From Colius striatus (lineage: Eukaryota; Chordata; Aves; Coliiformes; Coliidae), in the NCBI RefSeq assembly GCF_028858725.1, contig NC_084762.1, positions 34,377,298 to 34,441,297 of the forward strand: DNA of 64,000 nucleotides. Reading direction: 5' to 3'. The notes beneath the pieces are model-generated. The model was given only the letters and a program-made list of their open reading frames with translations, made no database searches and was not told the origin of the DNA. Of the stretch, positions 36,026 to 46,600 are shown piece after piece. Made by a program: the position numbers and the translations under genes. Position 1 is the first letter of the stretch. The number at the start of each line of letters is the position of its first letter.

Positions 36026-38040
36026 TAGTACCGTAGAATGTCTCGTCCATGACCGACGAGAAGTTTGTGATTAGTCTTCTTTTCCCAAGGTCAGTCAGCA
36101 CGGAAGGCTGTAGAGAAATGAAACTCTGTGAAGAGGGATCCTTAGTGCTTCAGAGGGGAAGGAAAAAATCTAGATCTCACCATCTGAACTTTCCCCTAGT
36201 TAAATACTGGGTGAGTCACAGAGACATCCCTTAAAACACTGTTAGTTTTAAACCTTCTCAGATATGGATTTATCTTGAAAAAAACAGTACATATAGTGCC
36301 TTAAGATTTAAAATTGAAACATTGTCTATAAAGGCTAGGAAGCACTAATCTAGAGCTAATCTACTTCCAATTCTAGTGATTATAAGTATTTAGAATATTA
36401 TTTATAGACTGAACAAATCAAACAAGTAGTTTCAAATGTTATTCTTGTGAGCACTTGCTGAGCAAACTCAAAACCTACATTGGAACACAATTTAGTTGTG
36501 ATAGATCAAATCAGGCAAAGACAGACAAATGCGTTTGCACATCTGCTAACCGAGAACATAAGTTAAAGATGACACAGCACAATGGCAGAGCCAATAGTGT
36601 TTCTGATACCAAAACACTTTGTCCAATGGAATTTGAATCACAGGTCTAGGTACAAAGAGCAAGCAGGGATCCTTGTTTTTAAAGTGCATTTCAGACATTT
36701 TCAAAACAAATGCAAAGTTTTAGAGACAGATGTGCATTTGTTATACAAAGCAAATGGCCAGACTGTTAAAGAAATCCTGCCATGCTCAAAGAGGCAATTG
36801 ATTGACTGTCAGCTTTTAGGGAAGGGAGCTGAGAGCCTTTAGTTACTTTTGGTATCATAACTGCACATACTCAGCACTCTTAAGACAGAAAAGCACAAAC
36901 TGGACAAGCACAAAATGAGGACACACATCATGGAGTGCATTTAAGTGTGTGTATATACATACAATTATTAAGATGGAACAAACCCAGCAAGGTAGTAGGT
37001 ACAATTCAGCCAAGGTTTAGGATCAATACCTCCTGCGCCCAAGTACATACGGCCCATTTGATGACCATAGCCCTACAACTGGAAGGCAGGACTTAGGGAA
37101 GTGATGACCAAAGCTTAATATTGTAGCAATAGCTGTGTAGTGGATATCTAGTCATACACAGCATGGAATGTTTTACACATTAACATTTCTCCACACAAAA
37201 ACTTTCCTGTTATGTGTCAGAAGCAAATGTGTTCTCTAAAGGCAGAGAAGAGTTAATCACAGTGTGTTCAAAAGTATATTAAGGAGTTTTAATTGCCATC
37301 TAATTTGTCTTGTTTGAATTTAGAAAGAATTCTAATTTATTTTTGCCCAATATATAAACATTTGGCACTGAATTAATCATAGTTCTGATTTTGTAGAAAG
37401 TAGCTTCAGGGCTGATACTGCTTCCAACATACACAGCTGGCACAGTATGCATGCAAAGCATAAACAGAAAGATAACAGAATCCTTCTCACCTCTTCCCAC
37501 CTGTATCCATAACACATCTATCAATTTGCTACAATCTGGTAAAAACTTATTATTAACTAGAAAATATTAAGTTTTAAGTAAATAATTGTTAAGATGGAAA
37601 TTAGCAGAGACATTACAGTACAATCTTGCCCACATTTAATCTGAAAACAGGAGTTAGACTGTGAAATCACATAAATTTTGGGAGAAAAAAAATCCCAACA
37701 AGGTGTTTCTATAAAGTTATCAATCCTTTTCAACTTAGAGGAAAAAAACCCCACAACCTGTTATGCAACTGAAATACAAAAAATGCTATGGTGCTGAAAT
37801 TGATTGAAAAGAGAAAGGAAACAATCAAATGGTGACTAGAAAGCATAAGTTTCTCAGAGCAGAAAAGGAAAAAATATACAAGCAACCAGACATTCTAAAT
37901 TTCCAGCATGTCTCAAAACTACATTATCTAAACACTTTCTGTCTCGCAAGAAATACATTTTTGTGACAAGGTCTGTCCTGCCTTTACACGGGCTGCTGCT
38001 CCTGCTGCCTGACTCTGCATTTCTCCAGGATGAGAGCAGG
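36026..38040. other. Intergenic, no element recognised
   Basis: AT-rich. Several short open frames, none with coding character or splice context. Confidence 0.5.
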
Positions 38041-38048
38041 ACAGTGTC

Positions 38049-38081
38049 GGGGGGGGGGGGGGGGGGGGGGGGCGGGGGGGG
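38049..38081. repeat. Poly-G tract, G24-C-G8
   Basis: Homopolymer of 24 G at 38049-38072, one C, then 8 G. Confidence 0.9.
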
Positions 38082-40146
38082 TGGTGAGGTCCTGAGGAAT
38101 GTGAGAGCAAAGACTGCAGGACTGTGGCTACTTGGACCCGTACACAGTCCTTCTTCCTTAGAGTGGGAGAAAGACTACCGGCTGATTTGTCTGTGTCACG
38201 TTAACCAAGCAGAAGCTGACCCACCTACTGACTGTTTTGCTCAGCCTGGATTTAACATGCACTAGAAACACTGTTTTTGCTGCTCTGATGGGATTGAAGC
38301 CTAAACAAAGAACTAGGACATATTTGGCACACACTGCCACAACCTACTTGCTTGGTTTGTTTTGTTATACTGCATGCACATTTCCCTCTTCTTTATGACA
38401 AAGCTTACATTGTTTCAAACCATATTTGAAGAGAGGCAGTCTGTCATTAGACCAAGTGTAAAAACTGCAGAACACACACCAGCATTCAGGCACGCATGGC
38501 TCACTTGTTAATGACACAACGTTGCATAACTGGGAAGAAGCATAACAATAGTATACAATTATCTGGTCAAGAGAATTATGGATCAAAATCATATTCATCT
38601 TTATTTTGCTAAGTCTTAACTCTCCATTCACTATGAGATGTTACTTAATAATGTATATTTTTAACTAAGACGCTGATATCTTTCTATTCTTCCAAGCTTC
38701 ATCTTTGTGTATGCAGGAGGAGAGGCACAACTGTATAAAAGTAGGACAAGACTCAGCCATTACTCATGGCTTTAATAGTGCAGATATTTCTGCAGATATA
38801 AGCCTAATAAACATACTTTGGTTGGTTGATAGTTGTGTAGACGTTGCCAGGGTATCTTTGCTAGCCAATAAGCAAAAAGAAAAATAATTGTGTCTGAGTT
38901 TGGTAAGGAAGGTAGTTGCCTGTATAAGGAGAGACAGCAGCCTATGCACAAGGAACCTGGAGTGATTTCAGTTCCCCATCTCCTTCTGAAGTGTTGTGAA
39001 AGGATTTGAGCAGCCTGACTTTGCAGAAGATGGCTGATGGCTGCTTAACATGTAATACTCTGCACTCGATCCCCCGTTTCTTCTAAGTATGCATCTATAT
39101 ATATCTGTCCATTAAGTATATATATTCCTCTCCTCCTCATAGGTCTTCAAGAAAGTCCTCCAGAAAAAAATGTTCTTGTGCCAGAACTACATTTGACTAA
39201 ATTTTTTTGGATGCTTTCCTCAACCTGGGGTTAGGAAGCTGCCCAGTCCCTTGAGACAGTCACTGTAGCTGCATCCCTGCACTAGAGAGGGCAGCTGGAG
39301 TTATTGGGCTGGAAGAAAACTCCTTCCTTTCTCCTCCACAGGCAGGCAAGGCGCCAGTTCCCTCCGAGGGCCTTCTGCGTTGTCTGTGCCGGCACAAAGA
39401 GGGTCACAGGCCAAGTGTGAGTCACAGCTTAAAATAGCAGCGGGCACAAGGCAGAATTCCAGACTGCAGCACAAAATGCCGTACAGGGCAGCAGGGCAAA
39501 CAAAACCACTTTGAAAAAGCAGGTATCTAAACACAGCTCTCGTTAAAGCCAGACTGATAGTACAGTTTAAAAATGTTGGCATTTTTAAGTAGTCTCAGCA
39601 GTTGTAGAGCTAATGTAACACTCCTATTCAGATGCTTTACTTTCTACCTCCAAATACAGCATTATTTTCATTTGGCATTGCCATTAGGAGTGAAGCTGCA
39701 GTTTGTAAGTGGGTAAAAATTATCTTTTTCTGCTCTGTTCCTGTTTGAGCAGGGAGTGTTCTGCGTAAAGCCCGTGACAGGAAAGGCAGGGTGGACTGTT
39801 CATACTGGAGGGCAGGGCTAATGGCAAGTAAAGACAACAAGGTCTAAGGGCTGTGACGTGGCAATTGCCTGCAAAACGGGTAGGAGGAAAGTCGATGGGG
39901 TGTCCAAGGAAAAATGTGTAAAGGAAAGGTGTGATCAAGGGCTATAACTGACATGAAGGTCAGAAGAGAACAAAGAAAACCAGTAGAGACAAGTGAGAGC
40001 AGAGACCAGGGAGAAAAAGTAAAATCTACTGGAGTTTATTGGAGAGTACTATTGTCATGCTGTGTGGGCTTGGAAACACAAATGAGATAGATGATGCCTG
40101 CACTTGCCTTTCACATGTGATATTTTTAACATTGTTGTTGTTCTAG
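38082..40146. other. Intergenic, no element recognised
   Basis: Mixed-composition sequence upstream of the exon-like block. Nothing identified. Confidence 0.45.
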
Positions 40147-40422
40147 GCAGTCAGAGGCACCAGCTTCCAGACGGAAGGTTGGTGAGATGCCTTCACCCAT
40201 TCTGGTGGCCCGCATCTCGGCAAGTCGCCGTCGCAGCACAGTGCAAACCCGTGCAGATAGGCATTTTGGAAGTGCCTCCAGTCTGGGTAATTTTGGACAT
40301 TGAGGCTTTCCCTGGCATACCTGAGGGGACATACGAGGAGTGGGCCATCAAAAGCTTGGGCCCAGTGCTGAAGATGGCAGTTCTTCCTACTCACCTGAGG
40401 ACTCCCGATATACAGAACCCAG
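40147..40422 (+). other. Unassigned exon-like block
   Basis: A GC-richer 276-bp block lies between an acceptor-like sequence (TTGTTGTTCTAG ending at 40146) and a donor-like CCCAG|GTGAAAG at 40423. One frame is open across the whole block (containing GTYEEWAIKSLGPVLKMAVL). A second frame is open over its first 40% and is Arg/Ser-rich. I recognise neither product. It could be a non-coding 5' exon, a decayed retrocopy or chance. Confidence 0.25.
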
Positions 40423-41004
40423 GTGAAAGTAAAACGTGTCCTCGCTTTGCTTTGCTTCCATTGTGGGGAAGACAAAAGGAAGGAGGCGTAAGCCTTTACT
40501 TGTAGCATAGAAATAAAACGCCAACATTTCCTGCCCCCCCCCCCCTCCCCCAAGGATTAGGTTTGGTCTCTGGAACAGCAAGTACTGTTAATTAATAACA
40601 ACTAGCCAGCCTCCTCAGGAAGCGTTGTGACTGTCGCAGAGGAACAGATTGCTACACACCAGCCACATGCAGGTTTCTGTTGTCAGACCAGTACTGGGGA
40701 CAGGCCGTTGTCATGTCATCGTTAAGAAAAATGTTACATTTTTTTTAATGTAGTTGCAGTTCACTTCACGTATATACGATGGGCTGAATACAAACTCCAG
40801 AGACCAAAACTAAAGTAATCAGGCCACTCGCTACAAGAACTGAAAGCTGTGTTCACCAATAATGTTAAGGCGCTTAAGGCTGAAAGAAATATAAGCATTC
40901 CCTTCATGAAGGACAGCAGCGCCGCAGGGGAGAGCGGCCGCATCCGCAGACGAGGTGCCGGTGCGGGAGGCGAGCGCTGCCCCGGCTCGGGCACACACCC
41001 CCTT

Positions 41005-41125
41005 GGGGAGGGGAGGGGAGGGGAGGGGAGGGGAGGGGAGGGGAGGGGAGGGGAGGGGAGGGGAGGGGAGGGGAGGGGAGGGGAGGGGAGGGGAGGGGAG
41101 GGGAGGGGAGGGGAAGGGAAGGGGA
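41005..41125. repeat. (GGGGA)n minisatellite, about 24 units
   Basis: Near-perfect 5-bp units over ~120 bp, degrading to GGGAAGGGAAGGGGA at the 3' end. Every unit carries a G4 run, so the + strand can form G-quadruplexes. It lies 0.3-0.5 kb upstream of the C6orf62 CpG-island core. Confidence 0.95.
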
Positions 41126-41149
41126 CAACACCCCCGCCCCCCCTTCCGA

Positions 41150-42110
41150 AAACCGCGTTGAGCAACTCCATCCGGGTCCTTCTCCCGCGGGCTGTGCCCC
41201 ACTCGGCATCACGTGGGGCATGAGGGCCTTCGCACGAGGCCTTGGGGGGGGATGCAGGAGTGGGGAAGAGTGACCCAGATACTTGGTGCGGTGATAGGTC
41301 GGACATACTGAGCCGCTGTTGCACCCTACTCTCTTTCTCTACCGAAAAGGAGCGTCTATGGTTGTCGAGACTGCCCCCGAGCCCTACTGTTTGGAACATA
41401 GGATTCTACCTCCTCCCCCCCGACCCGAGCGCTTGGTAGGCGCCGGCAGGGAGCGCGCGCAGTGTGGGCAGGGCGGTGCCTGTGTGACTCAGGCGCTGCC
41501 ATTTTAGGTGGTGGGTGCTGGCTGCGTAGCTCCGCTCCGCTCCCCTCCCGGGACGAGGCATAGGAGCAGCACCAGGCGCTTCCGCTCGCCGCCGCTACCG
41601 CCTTCGAGAACGTCTCGGGACCGCCGGGGCGACGAGAGGCTCTCCACAGTCCTTCTACCCTTCTCCTGGCCATCCCCGTCCTCCGCCGCTCCGGGATCTC
41701 TATGCCCGTCGCCCTCCGTAGGACCCACTAGCGCAGGGACTCGCCGCCGTCTCCTTCTTCTCCTTCCGCCGCTGCCACCGCCGTCGCCTCTTCGTCCTCC
41801 TCTTCCTCTGTCCGCCACCATTTCCCCTCTCCCCGGCACCGGGGCGCTGAGCTAGACTATGGGGACGAGTTTGGGGCTGAGCAGCGGCAGAGCGGGCGGT
41901 CCGGTCACCGTGTGCGCTGCAGCAGGCATGGGGGGGCTCCGTGGCTTCGTGGCTTTATCTTGACATGGCCCCTCTCCGTGCTGCCAGCAGCGCCGCCGCC
42001 TCCACTGCTCCCCCTGCGCCCGCCGGTTGCGGGTAGCGAGCGGGACACGGCCTCGAGCTCTCATCTGAGTCTCTCAGTCTCTTGCTTAAGTTGAGGGGGG
42101 AAGGTTGGGG
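41150..42110 (+). promoter_or_regulatory. C6orf62: CpG-island promoter and probable first exon of C6orf62
   Basis: GC- and CpG-rich, TATA-less block upstream of C6orf62. It includes an AP-1-like TGACTCA at 41485-41491 and a YY1-like GCTGCCATTTTA near 41496. The sequence from about 41560 to 41850 is a pyrimidine-rich CCGCC/CTTC stretch of the kind found in housekeeping 5' UTRs. The start site and the first donor were not fixed; a strong donor CCACTG|GTAAGG at 42760 is one candidate. Confidence 0.55.
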
Positions 42111-42272
42111 AGGGCTTCTTTTTTTTTTTTTTAATTTTTTTTCCCCCTCTTTTTGGCAAGAGAGGAGGGGGGAATACTTTTCCCCCTCTTCTTAACCTGG
42201 TCCGACGAATTTGCTAACCGAAAAACTTTTTAACCCCGACTAATCAAACAGCTGGGGGGGGGAAAATGTCTG

Positions 42273-42372
42273 GAGAGAGGAAGAAAATAACCTGATAATT
42301 GGGGATTTACTTTTTGGGGGGAGAGAGAGGAAGAAAATAACCCGGTAATTGGGGGTTTGCATTTTTGGGGGA
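42273..42372 (+). repeat. 50-bp tandem duplication
   Basis: Two copies of a unit starting GAGAGAGGAAGAAAATAACC at 42273 and 42323, ending in a T-run and G-run. They differ at a few positions (CTGATAATTGGGG versus CCGGTAATTGGGG). Confidence 0.9.
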
Positions 42373-43398
42373 GGATGTTTTAGAGGCTTAAAATTGCAAT
42401 CTAGAGTTGCAATTTAAAATTAAGACCCCAAACCTCACAAAAATTTAGACACCGGAAACCTATCTTGCCAGAAAAGCAGGAACAAACCTCTCCATGTTGT
42501 CCAAGTCGTGACCATGAAGTGAGAGGGGAGCCGCTGCTCTGTCGCGGGTGTCCCGCTGCCCTGGGCACCGGCTGCCCGCTGCAGCCCCTGCCCGCTGTGT
42601 AGAGAGAGGCCAGAAGAGGAGCAAAGAGCATTGGCCATGCACAGCCTCGGCTAACCGTGCTCCCTGCGGAACGCACCAGCGGCAGAGAGAAAAGGATCCT
42701 AGGGAATCAGCAGCCCAGGGGGTGTGTGAGGTGTTGGGGGATGTAGAGCTCTCCCACTGGTAAGGAGCCCGGGTTTGGGGCACTGATTTGAGTGTCAGTC
42801 TCTAGGTGAGATAGCACTGTCCCTTGAAGCCTTTGCCCACCCCTCGTCTATGGCCATCATGATCTCTTTTCTCTCTGGCAGCAGTGGCCTCAGGGCAGTG
42901 ATGTGCCTGATGATGAGCAGAATGAAGTTAGAAATTACTCCACTGTTTTTTCTCTTTGCTCCCCTGCAAACCAGCACTGTGTTGTCTGTAGTTGACTTTG
43001 TTGTGGGCAGAGAAATGTCATACCTCTCAGGATGTGCACTCGTTTGCATCCTTTTCTCTGCTCTCCACCAAGTGTAATAATTTTAAAGAGAAAAAAAAAA
43101 GACGGGCAGCATAGCAATAGTGGAAAGCTGAGAATAATAATCAGTAGAGTCATGAGTCTGGCTGGGGTAAACGGCAATTTGTAATTTCAGCTTTTTTTTT
43201 TGTAAGCAGAGCAAGAGCACCCCCACACACCCCACCCCCTCATGGATTGGGCTTGTGCCAGTTGCTTTTTATTGTACACATAAATTGTGGTAAGATTATA
43301 TTTTTTCATTCTTACCCACTTATTCCTGCAGCTAAACTGTTCAAATTTTTGTCTTAAAAATTTTTAGGTTTTTTTTTTCTTGGTTTATTGTAAAACCT

Positions 43399-43422
43399 GT
43401 TGTCCAGCCATGGCTGGACAAC
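43399..43422. repeat. 24-bp perfect GC-rich palindrome
   Basis: The half-site GTTGTCCAGCCA is followed directly by its exact reverse complement, centred on CCATGG, 213 bp upstream of the C6orf62 start codon. Confidence 0.95.
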
Positions 43423-43634
43423 TACTTATTTTGTTTCGTGGTCCCTCCGATACCACAGTCTCGTAAAATATTGCCTGAGGTGCGGTTTTGGGTTACACTA
43501 GCGTTTTATCTATCCAGTTGTATTAGCAGGAATAAAACATCCTTTTTTTTTTCTGTTGTACTCGAGTCTTAATGAAAAAGCGCCCATAGTTTAGTGTCAG
43601 TTTCCAAAGGCTTTAGTACCACCTGTGTTACAAA

Positions 43635-46600
43635 ATGGGGGACCCAAACTCCCGGAAGAAACAAGCTCTGAACAGACTTCGTGCTCAGCTTAGAAAGAAA
43701 AAAGAATCTTTAGCTGACCAGTTTGACTTCAAGATGTACATTGCCTTTGTGTTCAAAGACAAGGTAACTTGGTTTTAATGTTTTTCTCTTAACGGTGGTG
43801 TCTGTTACCATGCATGTGAACTAGTCTTGCTGCCTCGTGGTTTATCCATCAACTTGGTAATGTTTTTGTTCAGTTGTTAATTGCTCCAATATTTACTGAG
43901 TTCATGTTTGTCATTTGGACTTTTCCTGTGCTTGTAGTTTTGTAATGCAGGGGGTGACAGTGCCTCGTTAAGTGATCACTTGCTGACTTCACTCTTGGAT
44001 AGATATTTTTCAGAGTTCAAAATGTAATTCCTTAAGCCTAATTGAGGTCCGAATTGCGTTAAGTGTTGGCGGTGAACAGTTGAGTTGAAAAGGGAGGCCT
44101 GGCTTGAGTGGTTACCGAAGCTACTGTGTTTATCTGGTTAAAGCAGAAGGGAGAAGCTGGCAGTTAAAGGGAGGAGTCACACAATGGAATATTGGAACAG
44201 CCCATGTGCGCAGGCATATGTGAAACTGCTGCTGCCATTTGGAAAGGGAGCAGGGAGGGGAAGAAGCAAGTCTTCATTTGCTTGGCTGCCTTGTCTGCTG
44301 CGTGTCTGGGCCAGGGTGGGGGAGCCTGGTCACATTTTTCAAGCTAGCTATAGACTCAGAGTTGTAGGAGAGTTTCTATCCACAGAAAGTGAAGGTGCTT
44401 GCAGTAAACGAATGTGCTGAGCAAATGATGCGGAAGTGAAGATAGTAGCAAATGGTTAGAGAGTACATAATGCAGTAAAGACATGTAGATGAGCAGGGAA
44501 GTTGTTTATTCTCCTCAGATATGTAGGTTTTGCATTTGCTGTAGTATTTGTGGGTTTCAATGAAGACTCTGCCATTTTAACTTCCTTATTTGAAAAGTTT
44601 CCCTTAAAATTCCCAAGTTCTCTTTGCTTTTGTTCATCAGTTCTAGTACAAACAGAGACGGATATAGCAGGATGTAATGTCTTGGTCCTGTCTCATAGTG
44701 ATAGAGATATCAATGTTTAAGCAGTGGTAACAGTTAGACTTTTTAGAGTTTATAACTTGAATCGTTTCAGTTGATCTTTCATACCACATTGTAGAAGTTT
44801 ATTGCAAATACCTGTTTTAAATCCTATAAAATTTCCTTATCACAGTGAACTAATGTGTCCATCCAGTACCGGTTTGCTTAAATAAGAGCTTTGCTCAGCC
44901 TGACTTGGTCAGCAGATCTTTGTCTGTTACGTATGTTCTTGCTGGGGTGCAGAGGGTTACTTGGTAAAATGCTTTGTTTGTCATGTAGTTCTTAAATAGG
45001 TCAAGACTTCTGTATGAGCTATAACAAAGTTGTTAGAAGCAGACATACATACCCCTTCAAGCCATTTTACGTACAGGGAAAACTGTTCTTCCAAATTCCC
45101 CATAATGTTTTGGGCTTGCTTGAGAAATACTGGAATATTTGTAGGAAGTAGAAAATTAATTAGGAAATTTAAATAGTTGTCCTTTGAGAAGGTTATGACT
45201 TGTAGCTAACTTAGATTGGATCTTGGTCAGTTGCTGTGCCCAGACGTAGCATTAAAAGACTACTTTTTATAAATCTTGATGTCAGGAGGTTGGGACATCT
45301 CTTTTTTCTATAGTAGCCAGCAACCGGACAAGGGGAAATGGGATGAAGCTGGAATACAAAAAGTTTCACTTAAACATAAGAAGAAACTATTTCACTTGTG
45401 AGGGTGAGGGAGCCCTGGCACAGGCTGCCCAGAGGGGTTGTGGAGTCTCCTTCCTTGGAGGTCTTCAAAACCCACCTGGACATGTTCCTATGTGACCTGA
45501 TCTAGGTGAACCTGCTTCAGCAGAGGAGTTGGACTAGATGATCTCTAAAGGTCCTTTCCAACCCCTACCATTCTGTGAACTTTAAAGTATTGAAAAAGGG
45601 CCAGGGGAAAAGTGTTCCTTAATTTGCAAAGAGAAGGTCACAGAAGGCTCTCGGTCCGCCCAAAGTCATGTACACTGCTCCGTAACCCTCACAGTGAAAT
45701 AGTTTTTTCTTATGTTGAAGTGGAACTCTTTGTGTCCCAGCTTCATCCCATTACCCCTTGTCCTGTTGCTAGCTACTATAGGAAAAAGGGATGTCCCGAC
45801 CTCCTGACACCGTTTAGTTCTTAGGTGTGTCTTTAACATTTGCAAGATAGGTGTGTAAATTTATATCTTTGAAAACTGCAAAACCACAAACTTTTTTATA
45901 AGAAGTTGTTGTAAAGATTCTGTTTAATTTTGCATGTAAATTTGTGTAGTTTGTCAAAGTCCTATATACATGTGCATTTTATACATGAATGCTATGAGAA
46001 GGTAAAAAATTGTGAAATAAACTGTTGTCTATAACAGCCTGGAAAGGATTGTGATCTCTAATGTAACCTATGGTTTGGTTTCTTTCTTTTTTTAGAAGAA
46101 AAAGTCAGCACTTTTTGAAGTGTCTGAAGTGATACCAGTCATGACTAATAATTATGAAGAAAATATCCTGAAAGGTGTGCGGGATTCCAGCTATTCTTTG
46201 GAAAGTTCCTTAGAGCTTCTGCAGAAGGATGTAGTACAGCTCCATGCACCCCGCTACCAGTCTATGCGCAGGGTAAAGTTCCACTTCACACTACTGAATT
46301 TTAGTTTCTCAGCATTTGTGCTTTTCTTTGTGAATGTTCAAGGTTAATCCTGTTCTTTTAGTTTCTTGACTTTTCTGCTACATGAGGGTTCTGCAGGCAT
46401 GTTTTTTGTGGTCTAGTTTGAAGGGTAACAGCATATGTATTTTGAAATTTTGTTTAAATATGTAGTGCTGAAGCTTTGCCTTTCATCTGTTGCATTCAGA
46501 TGTGCCTTGGAAATTGTCTTCTTGCCATCCTTGTCCTTTAGTAGATGTGTTAATTCTTGCAACAACTCGTGCTGTACAACTAAGTGGCTTTGCTTTATGA

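Larger units (their letters stand above)
42111..43634 (+). other. C6orf62: C6orf62 5' UTR and/or first intron
   Basis: Contains a T-rich run at ~42119-42150, a 50-bp tandem duplication at 42273-42372, the donor-like GTAAGG at 42760 and a 24-bp perfect palindrome at 43399-43422. Possible acceptors before the ATG are TTTAGTGTCAG ending at 43600 and GGCTTTAG ending at 43616. I could not decide which parts are exonic. Confidence 0.4.
43764..46095 (+). other. C6orf62 intron 1
   Basis: Unique T-rich sequence, interrupted only by the two CR1 pieces at 45284-45582 and 45684-45812 (separate entries). Confidence 0.7.

Noticed and set aside
40761-41399. Long open frames with Pro-Ser-Pro-Leu or Gly-Glu-Gly-Arg repeats on both strands
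   Set aside because: They are translations of the (GGGGA)n array; a 5-bp repeat without stops is open in several frames and does not indicate a protein.
41504-41855. Overlapping 111-115 residue frames on both strands in the C6orf62 CpG island
   Set aside because: Low-complexity Arg/Pro/Ser translation of a CCGCC/CTTC-rich 5' UTR-like stretch; no homology recognised.
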